A DNA stretch of 64,000 nucleotides from Prostheceraeus crozeri (taxonomy: Eukaryota; Platyhelminthes; Polycladida; Euryleptidae), in assembly GCA_907163375.1 (NCBI GenBank), contig CAJQUW010007059.1, positions 248,001 to 312,000 on the forward strand, in the 5' to 3' direction. The translations under genes and the position numbers were made by a program. Each line of letters begins with the position of its first letter. Positions within the stretch are counted from its first letter, which is position 1. This document shows, piece after piece, positions 1 to 15,599 of the stretch. A model generated the notes under the pieces. The model was not told the origin of the DNA. It searched no databases and saw nothing but the letters and a program-made list of their open reading frames with translations.

Positions 1-2805
1 GAGCGAGGAAGATGTGTGGTTGAATTTTTCGTATTGCATCTGCAAATCATAGTACAATCGATTCTAATTGTTGAAAGGTCTCAAGTTCAGAGCTAAATAT
101 ATTTCTGAACTGGAGGCTAGCTCATCTTTGTTATAAAATATGGAAGCTACCTCAGCGTTTATCAAAAACATCGAAATTTAATTTCTCCTGAAGGCCTTCG
201 ATCCATTTCTAAGTCATCACGACGGAGGACCGAAAACGCTTAAGAAAAATTAAATTTGAATTTTCCGATCTACACGTACACGAATGTGCACACTGGGTAA
301 CTCCAAACATTGAGAATATTAGCTAGAACATGATACAGCATAGAAATTTGAGGATGAATGGACCTTGTACAGAAATTTGAGCATGAATGAACTTTGCATT
401 GGTAGCTGCGAAACAGACTCTCATAATCAAAATTAAGCAGACGATAAATAACGATGCCATGATATTTTTAGTGCACATAAACTAAATCTGCGAACAAATA
501 AAATGTGTTTGCTTTACATCATTCTGAACCTTAATATCTAGCGCATTTTATCAGACAGATTGCAATTTAAATGTTATGAAACCTGAAAGAAGTGAAACCT
601 GCTTCTTGTATAATATGAACTTTGCATATCTCACAACCAGGTCGTCTTGCGAAGAATTCTCTCATAATTAGCAATTGTTCAATCGGACAATTGTTTGTAT
701 CTGCATTCTTCAATTTTAGACATTTCCGAGATCGGATTTTTTTACGTGTCGCATTTTTATAATGAAGGTAGACTTCATCTTTGAACTAAAAGAATGTGTT
801 CGCATTCATTCCACTGCCTCTACGTTAGTACATTTCATCAAACCGATTGGAATTTTTGAAGTGAAATCTCATATTTCTTGCATAATAGAAAAGGATGCCA
901 CCGCAATTGCATGCAACAAGCCAGGAGTCATATTAGTACACTTAAAAATTCAGAACTAATGCTCCCTATCGTAACAATAGCTTTGCTGATGCACTGCAAC
1001 AATAAAGATGTTCCAAGCAATGGGAAAAAGATATCCTATTGAATGCTATCGCTGACTCAAATCATAAATGACCACAATCGTTCAGTTTTGCGAAGGAATC
1101 ACAGAGAAAGCCTTCGTTTTGAAACCTCTTATAAGCTATTCTATACATGTGTGCGCTGTAGTGTATCAACTCCCTACTTCTAAAACTAAATACAAAATCT
1201 CGACTTCGTAATTCATAATACCGGTATATTGCGGAAAGTGGCAATCCTGAATATTTCGTTATTTTCCAAAATGTTTAATTGTAAATCAAAATAGACTAAT
1301 GCAGATTTCCCATAATTTAACACCTGTCGAAAATAAAATTGCTGAATTGATGAAATTATCTTACGTTGCACTATATGAAAAGGTTGCGCATACGATCAGC
1401 ATGCTAAATCATACTCGAACTTGCTGATTGATATATTAAGTTTAAGTCAATCGGTGTAATCAGAAATAATTCATCATGCCACGAACAGATCTCTCATCAT
1501 TTAATCAGCGAGATCAACATTGATAGATGCCGGTTTTAGATGACACATTATTTCGTCAATTGATAATGCGGTTGGTCATGGAAGAACAGCGATGTGACTG
1601 ATTAAACTGGCTTTAAAGCGCTCACAATTCATAACTGAAGTGATCTACTGATCAAGTGCTAAATGATGCGACGCTAACCTTCATGAAGTTTCTATTTTAC
1701 AGTCTTGTCAGAATATGACAGGGACAAACTGTGCTTAGAATCTCATTGAACATTTAGTCGCCAGACAACTTTCATTTCACCAGTAGTCAGGATTCAGGCA
1801 TCCAAGAAGAGTCTTGTTCTAATTGATGGCTTTATAGATGACCCTTCAATATTGATCTGTTGTATGTTATCGTAAACTAGAATGCCGCATGACAATATTT
1901 TCGAAGCTGTCTTTGAAGCTGATATTGATTATGAGATTCTTCATGCCAGTGATTCTCGAACGGAGTTGCCCGTGCCACACAAACCGGGCAGGAGACCCGG
2001 GATGAGGGTATACGGGTCCAGTTCTCATGCCACCACACATGACTGCCGAGAGGCTCCAAGTGTGCCGCGGAGTCGTGTCATTGGAAATGTGTGCATATAG
2101 ATTGAAAAGCAGAAATATAGATAATTGGTAAAACACTTGATGCATCAACCACAGAATGCAGAGTAGTTCTTCGCAGAGAGCGTATATAATTAGAATAAAT
2201 CTCTAGCCAGGCCAAGTACATAGTACAGTAAATAATTTGTATTGAGCATGAAAGTTCATGTGCAATAAGTAATGGGATCCTTTGTAGACACCTCCCCTAA
2301 TCAATAATTTTCAGATTTGAGAACCCCGTCACGTTAAAAGTACTACAGATTGTACTAAAAGTGCAAGAGCCAATCTGACATAGATATCTATGCATCTTCT
2401 AGAGTAGCCTACACGGCGGAGTCATTTGACATTCAATTTTTCTAATCAGTCCCGAGGCACAAGTCATTCAACTTCTCAATTCATGTCAACTTAAACGCAA
2501 CCATGAATTTGTTGGAAATGTCTTCGCTTGTACACGACAAGAATTAGGCCATCATCTTCTTACGAGTGCACAAGATACTCCATCAGCAGCATTGTTGCTG
2601 TAATGGTCATCTGATGACACTTTCTGTTGCATCAGACAGGTGGAGATGCAATATTCGCGGATACAGCGAGGAAATCAGTATTCGAAAAGAAACTTGACTT
2701 TCAGCAGTAGAGGGGATTTCTACTAAACATCGACGTGATGTTTATTTCTTTCAATATAGCGTGTTCAACATAGCATCTAATGACGCTGCACTGCTGCAGT
2801 ATGTA
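1..2805. other. unassigned AT-rich DNA
   Basis: I see no exon, repeat pair or RNA gene that I can support here. Short open frames (for example 762-959 plus, 1882-2100 plus) show no recognisable motif and no convincing splice context. A GC-richer patch near 1960-2070 stands out but reads as nothing known. Confidence 0.5.
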
Positions 2806-3149
2806 TAGTGTCGTGCAAAAGTATTGCACCAAGTAAATTTTTTGTCCTATGTTTTTGATTTTCAAGTAAAAGAAGTAAGTTCAAGGTAAGACATCAATTG
2901 AATGTCTTTATCACATTTTTGCACTTTGTTTCATCACAATATTCAGTAAAAATATAAATTTAGGTTGGTGAGCACAATATTTGACATTTTATTTTTAATT
3001 AATAAAAATTCAAAATATGTGATATGTCAGAAAAATAGTCTTCTCAATACCGCTATGCTCCATGAAATTGCCATTAAAGGAAGCAATACGCTTATTCATT
3101 CAATCTTTTAGAAGATCAGGTCAATCACATACGAATTCTCAGTATTTGT

Positions 3150-4380
3150 TCGGATAACCCTTATTCTTCAGAGCCACACGAATTCTGCGAGGATGCTGTT
3201 GCTGAGATTCCCACAGACTTCCCTTTTTTGATGTCGCAACATCACATTCTTCGAATCCCATCCTTCAAATCGTCAAGGCAGGTTTATCCGCTTGCCTTGA
3301 AACCTTCTCTTGAGCACTTGCCATAAATTTTCTATTGGATTGATGTCGGGGTGATTCCTGTCAATCCAGTAGGCCTACTTCGATGTTCTTCTCCCTGAGC
3401 CAAACCATTGAAGCGTTGGAAACATGACGGGTGCAGTACACTGTCTTTCTGAAAGATCGTGCATTATGATGATAGGTTCATGAAATCGGGTTCCATCGGT
3501 TTTCTTCCAGCAGCTCAATGTATGAACCCGAATTCATCCCCTGGGTCCTTTTTGAGAAACGTGAGAGCTCCCCGTTCCATGGTGACCAAAACAACCCCAT
3601 ATCACTAAAGGGCTGTATGTTTGAGGGGTCGAACTGTGCATTGAGGGTCATTCGGACTACTTCACAAAGACATAAAAAACTGATGCGAGCTGTGAAAATT
3701 TCAAATGTGCTCGCATCACTGAAAAGTGCCTGCTTCCAATCGTTTGAGGACCAATTGCGTTACCTTTGGCAAAAACATGTCTCTTATTCCTCATAGCAAC
3801 TAGTCGAGAAAAGTAAAAAAGTAACTCCCCTGTTTTATGGTCGAAAGTTCTATTAACGTTAAGTCAGCAAAGTTATTATTAAATTCCTTTGAATTAATTG
3901 AAAGCGATTATGTCGAACGCGAATAAGCTTATATTTATTCCACGCTCATTTCCAACCGGTTCAACAAGTGTATCGCTTTAGAATGCCAGATATGGCTGTT
4001 TGAAGTAAATATATCAATCGTCAAGGATACACATTAAGTAACATATTACACAAATATCATGTAAACGTTGACCCATAGACATCTTGTAAAGAAGCTAACA
4101 ATATTGAGCGCAGTCTTACACGATGACCTTAGATATCATTGGGCCATGATATAACAGTTATGACTTTGCTGACTTAACGTTAATAGAACTTTCGACCATA
4201 AAACGTGGGAGTTACTTTTTTACTTTTCTCGACTATGAACATGATCTCCCGTCGCTTGGTCAACTACTCATAGCGACTGTCAGAAAAGGTCTCTTTGAGG
4301 GCTTACGCGCTGGAGCGGAAAAGGAAGATCGCAGCCGACGCTTGATAGCATTAATGGAAGCATTTTGACACAATCACTAG
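3150..4380 (-). pseudogene. Tc1 transposase remnant, split by a MITE
   Basis: Reading the minus strand with frame changes gives recognisable Tc1 transposase pieces in the right order. An N-terminal helix-turn-helix portion ends in INAIKRRLR...ARKPSKRPFL at about 4370-4260. A piece DWKQALFSDASTFEIF at about 3740-3690 contains the first catalytic Asp (FSD). Further on come WLREKNIEV and TGITPTSIQ at about 3420-3330, where Tc1 proteins have the last acidic residue region (LDWPAQSPDLNPIEN). The second catalytic block is decayed. The coding sequence is cut between the N-terminal and catalytic parts by the MITE. The gene is certainly non-functional. Confidence 0.8.
3803..4233. mobile_element. 431-bp MITE with about 71-bp TIRs nested in the Tc1 element
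   Basis: The segment 3803-3873 is nearly the exact reverse complement of 4163-4233; two adjacent mismatches fall in the CCTG/CACG step. The arms begin GTCGAGAAAAGTAAAAAAG and are flanked on both sides by TA (3801-3802, 4234-4235). The interior of about 290 bp is AT-rich and non-coding. TA duplications suggest mobilisation by a Tc1/mariner-type transposase. Insertion inside the dead transposase dates it as younger than the host element. Confidence 0.88.
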
Positions 4381-4789
4381 CTTCCACGATTTTCTCACGG
4401 TTAATGAATTGATATTCACTTTAATTCTAGTTTGATATCTCTCTTATCTTGCTCATCAACATGAATATTTGCGATGTGACAGGAAAAATGTTATTATTAG
4501 CTACGTAGAACTAATGTGCAACATCCCTTGATATTTCAGTTCATTGTTTAGATGATTTAAGAAACGTAAAGCAGTTACGTAATAAATTATTGAAAAAGGG
4601 TTCTTGGTGCAATACTTTTGCACGACACTGTAGGTCTATGTTTGATAAAGCATTTCTCTTCTTTCAAGCACGTTTGTGGTCTGCGCGAATGTTGAGACGC
4701 AGCTGACTAGCGCTATACATTCATTATTTGATTAATGGTGGCACATCTCTCGGGTGAACATTCACTCAGCTGCCGAAACATGAAATTGA

Positions 4790-5056
4790 CCCTTTTCATG
4801 CGGATGCGGGCTCCCCGCCGAACAGATATCCGCCCGTGTGCGGTTCATAGTCCATCTCATATTCTCATAGGATTCTCATAGGAATATTGTTGACATCACC
4901 ATCCCATTTCAATGACTGTGAAAAAGTAACTCCGAGAATTTCCTTTCGGCTGATTTGTAAATTTTTTTCCTTCACATGTTACCATGATGTTTATATGTTA
5001 ATGTTTATCCAATGTTTGTCCATGTTTTGGCAATAAACCACTTATGACTTATGACT
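4790..5056 (+). repeat. probable 3' end of a LINE/SINE with TTATGAC tail
   Basis: A locally GC-richer stretch leads to an AATAAA signal and a short tandem tail (ACTTATGACTTATGACT) at 5034-5056. This is the arrangement of CR1/L2-type retroposon 3' ends. A 58-bp part of it (4884-4941) recurs without a single difference at 7809-7866. No coding sequence remains. Confidence 0.55.
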
Positions 5057-6611
5057 CACATTCTAGAATTTCAAGATATATCCAGCAGTCTGTCCGAAGG
5101 ATTTTTCGTACGATCTGGTAGCATTGCATCATCACAGCTCGACTGCCTGAAACCGAGTAATGTCTAGGTATTGACATTCCTCCATAGTAATTTGTAGATT
5201 GCGGTGATATTGCCTTGACCTTTCCTGTTTTCAGATATCATATTTTCATGATTTTGAAAAAAAGTGTCAATGATAACCCTCTCCTTTCCTATGTGCTGCA
5301 CCTGCACATGCTTTTTAAAATAAACAATTAAAACGAGGACCCTTCGTCCGCCAATGACTAAGTAATTTAGTCAATGCAATTTTTTGCCATTTTCTGACTG
5401 CGGCTAAGTATGATGAGAGTCACTTTTGCAAGTATTGGCAAATAAAATTAATCGAAGCTCATATTTGTTGACTCATCATTATCTTGCAATTGACTGTTAA
5501 CTAATGTTTGTCGGTTTATCAACTGCTCGACGTAATGCATGCTTGAATGCCACAAATCTACTTTTACACTACTATTACATGGGGTTGACATGGTGATTAC
5601 TAAGTGTCTATTTATGTATAAGTTCCTAATCAATCGAGCCTGAAACTTTGACCAAGGAGATCACTTGTTAAGCGGCCTTGTACGATCTCGTACACTTAAG
5701 GGTGAAGTCCAGCCCGTATAGCGCTATGTTATGCACCCCCGGGTAGGTCCGCCCGGCACGCAATCAGATCCGTCAAGTCTTTGTGCTTAAAGACCTTCAT
5801 GCATTCATGCATTTGTCGAGGATCACAAGTCAGAGGACCATTAGGGGTAAGGTCCAGCCCCGCTTTAGAAGCGCTGAGTGAAAAATGGACTAGTGGGAAG
5901 GTCCTCCACACCGATCTCGTCAAGTTTGGCTCTAAAATGTAGTCCTAGGATAGTCAAAAGTTTGACGCGCCTTGAACGTTTAATGTCTGCCGGAGGGAAC
6001 GCACCACCTGTCCTCTTAAGGACAAACCTTAAGTCTTATTAACTATAAGTTTAGGCCCCTATTAAAATTATGAAACATGTAGACGTCGTTATGGGAATGT
6101 CCCAGCTTCAATTTCTCATCGACATTCATTCCTTTGGATTGCCGACTGCGACATATTTTCTTGAACTATGCTGCAGTATTCACTTTGATTGACAGGCACG
6201 AGCGTGTGAACAAACAAAAGGCATAGAAATACAAATGACTCTACTACAGCAGATGAAAAACGGAAGGCAAGTAAATGTAGAGTAGACCAAGAAATTCTTA
6301 TCTTCTGAAACTCCGTCATCACAAATCGCTTTGACTTCACCATGGCATGTTGGGAAAGTAAGCTGAAATAATATGCATGTTAAACTTGTCGTTCTTACCG
6401 TTAAGGGAAAAGTTCTTGTCAGCTGACGATTAATGCATCTCACAAGCTATTTGAATAACTTAGGGAACTCCTAAGTTGCAGTGGAATAGCTATTTGTCAT
6501 GAAAATCACGTGCAAGTATATCAATGAAGAGTGAATGTGTGAGAAATAGTACAAACAGCAATTCGAAAGTTTTGTCACCATGAGCTCATAGCATCAGCGA
6601 ACAATCGCACC
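5057..6611. other. unassigned; contains duplicated GC-rich motif
   Basis: I recognise no gene. Between about 5690 and 5900 a motif resembling GGGTGAAGTCCAGCCC followed by an AGCGC element occurs twice (near 5700 and near 5847, the second as GGGGTAAGGTCCAGCCCCGC). It lies within a segment richer in GC than its surroundings. This looks like part of an old repeat, but I cannot name it. Confidence 0.4.
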
Positions 6612-6690
6612 ATCAGCCTAGCCTCGTGAGCTTGGTGCGAGCTCGCTTCCGCTGCGGACTTGGGTACGATTCCTTGCTCAGCTAGGTGTA
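6612..6690 (+). repeat. tRNA-derived SINE copy (family shared with 39.6-40.1 kb)
   Basis: The sequence has a polymerase III A-box-like start (TAGCCTCGTGAGCTTGG) and a B-box-like GGTACGATTCC about 40 bp later, the internal promoter layout of a tRNA. It shares the core GGTGCGAGCTCG and overall spacing with the two copies near 39.8 and 39.9 kb. It is diverged and I see no clean 3' tail. Confidence 0.6.
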
Positions 6691-10428
<3,738 letters not shown>

Positions 10429-10978
10429 CAGTGCCCGGCAAATTCATTCGAGCAAAGTGTAAATTCTAAGTATTTTTTACTTCCTGAAATTTTATCACAA
10501 AATATACATCACAACATCAGTTAGTTGCAATCTATGAATACAAAATACAATGAAAACAAGAAAATTCCATTGAGAAATTTGCTTGAATTTCACAAAAAAG
10601 AATTAATTGCTTGACTTTTTTTGCATCATTGGCATCGTGACATTGATTGAGACATTGATTATGGAAATGCCTAGACGCATTAAAGCAGTCATTCAAGCAA
10701 AAGGTGGATCAACCAAGTATTAGTAAAAACTGAAATTTGATGAAGAGGTCGACGGAACATTGTCGTGTCTACAGAACATTGTCCCTGTTGAGGAGAATGC
10801 TTGAAATGTTTTTTTAAATACACATTTGACATTCTGGTGGAAACTTCTTGCTTTCACTGTATTTTTCATTAGTCAACTATAGCTAACCGAAGTTTTGATG
10901 ACTATTTCATGAGAAAATTTCAAAAAGTGAAATATGCATGGAATTTACACTTTATTCGAATTAATTTGTCGGGCACTG
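10429..10978 (+). mobile_element. 550-bp Tc1/mariner deletion derivative
   Basis: Terminal inverted repeats of about 60 bp start CAGTGCCCGGCAAATT / CAGTGCCCGACAAATT. They are flanked by TA on both sides (10427-10428, 10979-10980). Inside, at about 10655-10723 on the plus strand, the frame reads MPRRIKAVIQAKGGSTKY then stop, the very C-terminus of Tc1-type transposases. The element therefore arose by internal deletion of an autonomous copy. Its TIRs differ from those of the 2.8-kb element, so it belongs to another Tc1 family. Confidence 0.9.
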
Positions 10979-11219
10979 TACACATCAGTCATGCTGAGAA
11001 TCCTGAAATATCACTTTTCAAATCATACCGTTTTTCTAATTATTCAAGATGCTTCGCACTCATCATCACAGCGATAGGTTGTAATGTGGATTCAAATCCC
11101 GCTTAATTTTGGAAGAAGCGAAAAAACAGTCTTTCGTTAATGCGATTGCAATTTGGAGTTCGCTTTCTGAAAATGCTTCGGTGGCTTTCGGTAAGTGATG
11201 CATTTCTGAAATCTAACAC

Positions 11220-11870
11220 GCTTTTATTAAGGTTAGGATAATTTTCGATGAAGGGTCCACACTTTCGATCATGTTCCACTAATAGTATTTTAGTTGAATT
11301 GAAGCACCAACACCTTTCTTATTCGCAAAGGCAACCTTTTGACATTATCAACTGGATTGCCATATTGCCAGTTCAGTAGCGGTAAAATAGCGAGAGCACA
11401 CATGGGACTGACTACAGGGTCAGCCTGCATTGTGCCTTCGCATGATTGTAGTTTTAATCATCTAGTGAAAGATAGGTGAGCAGGCAAATGATGAATGTTA
11501 GCAACAAAGGTGGCATATTCGGTATAGAGAATTTTCATGTTGTGAGTAGTAACTTCGAAACTGATGGTACTGAGAGCGACATGTGTGTCTATTTGCAATG
11601 TTGCATGATTATCATCGTCATTAAATAAATCAGCCACTGTGTGTATTGCGATATTAAATCCTGTTCTCTGACCCGCACATAGCTGCAAATTTCCTGCCGA
11701 ATACAACAAATCTTTGTGTAAGGTAAAAATCGTACATTTTTACAATAATTCGTCATAAAATTTCACCACCTCCAATTCGGCGAACACCTGGATCTTTGGA
11801 CAAAAGAATCAAACAGCAGGCAAGTAAAGCTTCCAATGATTCGGGATCAGGAATTCCTTCTGTAAATAAA
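11220..11870 (-). pseudogene. relict reverse transcriptase
   Basis: On the minus strand an open frame (11709-11458) reads AGNLQLCAGQRTGFNIAIH, then FNDDDNHATLQIDTHVALST. After a frame change CEGTMQADPVVSPMCALAIL follows at about 11420-11355. This matches a metazoan reverse transcriptase family with the boxes SLQxCAGQ-x-G-x-EAAIHAM, VDASNAFNS (motif A) and SQEGTTQGDP-x-A-x-AMYAL (motif B). The motif A residues have drifted (DTHVALS), and the YADD region reads as FANKKG. It is long dead. I cannot assign the retroelement clade. An upstream open stretch to about 11870 may belong to it. Confidence 0.65.
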
Positions 11871-12729
11871 TTCTTAACCACTTCGCGCCATTACCTTTCG
11901 AGGATAGACACCTGCTGAGTCATGAATATCACTCACTATCATCCTGAAACGATGCTTGACTTTCAGATCTTTAATTGAAGTTGAGACAAAATGAAGAAAA
12001 CCGCTATTTTTATGATGCCCCACTAATCGCAGGACTGTATTTATTCTGCTGTTATTCATCACTTTGCACAATGCTTTCGATACACCAATATGCTTGCTTT
12101 GTACCTCGGCATGTTTTGCTTATGAACGATTTTGATTTTCGCGACACCCACTGGGCAGCTCTTTAATTCGTCTTTCTCTCCATAAAGTCAATGGTCTCTC
12201 GAGAGAAATTTTCGAAGGGATAACATAGCTTTGTGACTTATATGTTGCAAAAGAAGACAAAGTATAACCATATAACATTTCAGGCCAATGCAAGAGGAGT
12301 AAATTATCATACTTTGTTAATGTACTGCAATCATATTACATGTATGTGGCATGTTTTAAAATGTATAGACTATACCGACCGACTACTTCAAGCAAAACAG
12401 ATGGCATCTAAACTGTTGGAAGTCAAAAGCAAACATTTTGTTCCATACATCAACTTTATTATAAAAGTAACATGCATCTTTTAAACTCTTGGCTGATCAT
12501 CATATTTTGTGGAATGATTGAATGTACTCACTTTGTATTCTTCAGTGCTCTCACTCGAAAATACGATCTTTTCGAAGTATTTTCTTAATCATGGAGAATG
12601 ATCCTTCTACTGAAGCAGATGTTGATTGAACTTGCCTCAGATTCGCATATAACATTGGAGACACTTGAGTAGGCCTATTAGCAAAATGTATAACATTCCA
12701 TAGATCGCTTTTGCGAACACGCTTATCAA
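11871..12729. other. nothing recognised
   Basis: Small open frames exist at 11874-12071 (minus) and 12233-12484 (plus) but carry no motif I know. Confidence 0.4.
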
Positions 12730-13628
12730 TTTAAGGTTTTAATTTTTACAGACATCGCTCTGGAACACCATTGACAGAAAGTCTTCTGAAGTTGACGTAA
12801 TACTGCAAATTTTAGGACTCTTGAAAATAGTCGATGTCTTGAAATAGATTTCCTCTTATCTCATTCTTGATATCTGCGGCTTTCACACAGCTGATCAACC
12901 GGTCAACAGATTGAGAGCTCGCCTACACTTTCAAAGCACAGTTGCGCAATAGATGTGCAAAATAGCTTTGGAACAAGTTGGGATAAGCTAGCTTTAAATC
13001 CTTTCCTGTGGCAATTATGCATTGCGCGGCGTCGGATAGCAAAAGGCAAGACATTTCCCACGGAATTAAATGCGGCGAACTACGTCGTCTACTGCATGAA
13101 TAAATGTTGGAGAATTTATAGTTGAATCCAATGCCTTGCAGCTCACGAGATAGGTTTGCTTCAGGCTAATCAAGTTTACCAACCACGAAGTTCACGAAAT
13201 TTACGCCTTCAATTTCACTTTCGTCGTTAACTAAAAAGACTCATTGTCAAGAAATTCACAGATGCGCTCAATTTCTTGTGAAGTTAAACTTATCAACTTT
13301 TCTTCGACAGGTAGATTCTGAGGCTAATTCCTCAATTTCACCAACGGTACATTAGCCGATAAGAATGCTTTCGGCAAATTATCGGCGAAAGCTTGAGAAG
13401 CAGGTAAAATAAAGCTTTTAAAAACGAAGTCGATGGCGGTACTTGAAGCTTATTCCTGTGAGTTTTGGCAATTCTACGTTGATCGAAGAATGCACGTTTC
13501 TCAAAACGAATAATGTACTGGAATAATGCACAAAAAAGTAAGTCAGCCGGAGTACGTTGAAATTCACCACGAAAATCACTAATTATTGCCGCTAGTTTCG
13601 AGGAATCACTATCGGCTATTCCAGGCAT
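12730..13628 (-). pseudogene. hAT transposase pseudogene of CGGBP1-like type
   Basis: The minus strand opens with Met at 13628. It gives a BED-like zinc-finger region (SSKLAAIISDF...PADLLFCALFQYIIRFEKR...RIAKTHRNK) in the style of CGGBP1-related hAT proteins. After a frameshift follows ASQAFADNLPKAFLSANVPL with VKLRN. Later come LLSDAAQCIIATGKDLKLAY, PNLFQSYFAHLLRNCALKV and VKAADIKNEIRGNLF. These correspond to the hAT catalytic core, with the SDAA acidic residue kept near 13040. Several stops and frameshifts break it, and the C-terminal dimerisation domain is missing. I found no clear terminal repeats. Confidence 0.8.
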
Positions 13629-14154
13629 TGTTAATATATAAGTTTAATAATAAAAAATATTGTTAATATTAAGTATAGACTCCTGGAATCATCATGAACC
13701 TGTATTTTAACAAACTGCTGATCCAATTATATGCTATTTTCACCTGAACTGAGACGCTGTGCTCCACAGTGATTGGTTCGTATCGATGTTGGGTAGGTTA
13801 CAATAATGACAGTGAAAGATATAGGGTGGGTTACTCAACTCGGTCGTAACTCTACTTTCGGCGTAAATTTACTACTGACTTAAAATCATGTTGCTCAACC
13901 TGGTCGTAGTTTACTACAACCAAGTCTACCGTCTCGTACAAGCTTTGCTACCAACTTTGCGATCGGCTTTCTACAATGCAGATTTTACGACCAGCTTTAC
14001 GACTGACTTTGCTATCGACTTGTTTCTCAACACTGATAGTAACTGCGGTGACGTCACGCGCTTGCTACCGATCGGAGTTATAACAATGGAATTGACTGCT
14101 ACTGGAAATTCCAGTAGCAAATCAATTCAATTTTAAGAAACTCGACTGCTCGCA

Positions 14155-14900
14155 TTGACCATGGATGTCTTTGATGCTTTGGACGTCTATGACAGTGTCT
14201 GCGAGCAGCGACGACGAACCCTTCGAAGTCGAGTTAACCCTCAAATGTTTTACAGCGACGAAGAATCTAGAAACTGTTATAGAATGACTAAGAGGTTGTT
14301 TTTAAAATTTGAGGATCTCATGGCACCTTATATGGAAGAAAGGAAGAAGATTTGGGGTCTGTCGAGACACAGTTTTCGGACCAGATTTTCACAATGTGCC
14401 TAAGGGTACAGTTTGCAAATTAATCCATCAAACAACAATCACGATTTGTAATATTCGATGTCAAATGATTAGACGGTTTTGAATATTCAGTTATAAGATT
14501 TGAACTGGATTATAATCCGTCGCCAGGTGTATTACTAGGTGCTAATGGTTATCCCTACCGAAGATATGTATTAACACCACTACTGAATCCTGCCACACGT
14601 CAACAGAAACGGTACAACCACAGAATTCAATATTTTGTTTATCTGCTTCGGAGGGCGCGCAGATGAATCTAATTCTGTGGGTACAACAAGTGACACAAAA
14701 GAACCGGAATTATTATTGAAAGATTATTTGGTGTTTTAAAGCGCTGATTTTTTTTGTTTGCATGTCGGTATGCGATTTCGTCCAGCAAGATGCTGTCGTA
14801 TTATAGTAGCATCTATTCTGCATAATTTTATCACTACCAACAGAGAAGAGTAAAATGACTCTGACAACGAAGATACTGATGTTGAATTAGAACCGACGAC
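14155..14900 (+). pseudogene. Harbinger DDE transposase (HARBI1-like) pseudogene
   Basis: The N-terminal frame (14155-14403) ends with RNCYRMTKRLFLKFEDLMAP, typical of the HARBI1 N-terminus. After a large internal gap a second frame from 14499 reads LLGANGYPYRRYVLTPLLNP then ATRQQKRYNHRIQ, the conserved block around the second catalytic Asp (normally LLGDSGYP; here the Asp position reads Ala). Next come TGIIIERLFGVLKR (third acidic block, Glu kept) near 14705 and MRFRPARCCRIIVASILHNF near 14772. The first catalytic region is deleted, so the nuclease is dead. Confidence 0.88.
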
Positions 14901-15179
14901 TGAGAATATTTCTGACGACGTCAGTGGTAGCCTTATCCGACAAAATTTCATTGATAGGCATTTTTAGACATTTCGATGTATTGTTACTGGTAGCAGCGCA
15001 TCGTTTCTTTCAATCTAAACATTGAATTGAAAATATATCATTTTCGATAGAATGCCTTTTTATTCAGCTTTTTTACGCTAATGAGAAATACGCAGAAAAG
15101 GGTAAATAACACTTTTCGAAAATGTTCGAAATCAAGATATGCCTAGTAAATGAATCCTTTTAAATTCACTGATATGGTT

Positions 15180-15599
15180 AATAATGGCAAGAAATGCAAA
15201 TTTTAGTGAAATATAGACTACAATACTTATTATTGCTCTTGGGCTGATGCTGATGCTGAGGCAATATATCAATTACAGCCTGACAAATCGGATCGATTTC
15301 ATTTTCCTCCACTCGTCTTCAAACGCTCTTGTTTCTGTTTTGTGAATCTCTCCTTAGTCCGAGATTTCAAATCGCGCCAAAGAACTTGCAGCTGCTTCAA
15401 TGTTCTACTGTTAGAACGGAAAATTATGTAAGAATTTCCTCCCATGCGTCCTCTTTCTTCTTTATTGACTTCGCATCGTTCTTTTTCAACTGCATAGTGT
15501 CAACGAGGTTCTTATCCTTAATTATCTCAATCAATATAACTTTCTCCTGATCAGTGAAATTTTTCTTCGATTCGTACCGGTTTTCTTCTTACTCGCCAT
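15180..15599 (-). pseudogene. Harbinger SANT/Myb-like DNA-binding protein pseudogene
   Basis: From ATG at 15599 (minus) the product begins MASKKKTGTNRR. After a one-base frameshift it reads NFTDQEKVILIEIIKDKNLV, followed by KKNDAKSIKKKEDAWEEI. It then crosses a stop to QLQVLWRDLKSRTKERF. This is the Myb/SANT-like trihelix domain found in MSANTD3/NAIF1-type proteins, the partner that brings Harbinger transposase to the nucleus and to DNA. The partner gene is normally separate from the nuclease, as here, and lies in opposite orientation. A further piece (IDPICQAVIDILPQ) extends to about 15180. Confidence 0.85.

Larger units (their letters stand above)
2806..4630 (-). mobile_element. Tc1/mariner element, degenerate, with nested MITE
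   Basis: Both ends carry a 28-bp inverted repeat of the form (C/T)AGTGTCGTGCAAAAG..., with one mismatch. Each end is bounded by a TA dinucleotide (2804-2805 and 4631-4632), the target duplication expected of Tc1/mariner. The 1.8-kb length is close to that of an autonomous element, once the 431-bp MITE inserted at 3803-4233 is subtracted. The transposase lies on the minus strand and is full of stops and frameshifts. The left TIR starts with T where the right starts with C. Confidence 0.9.
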
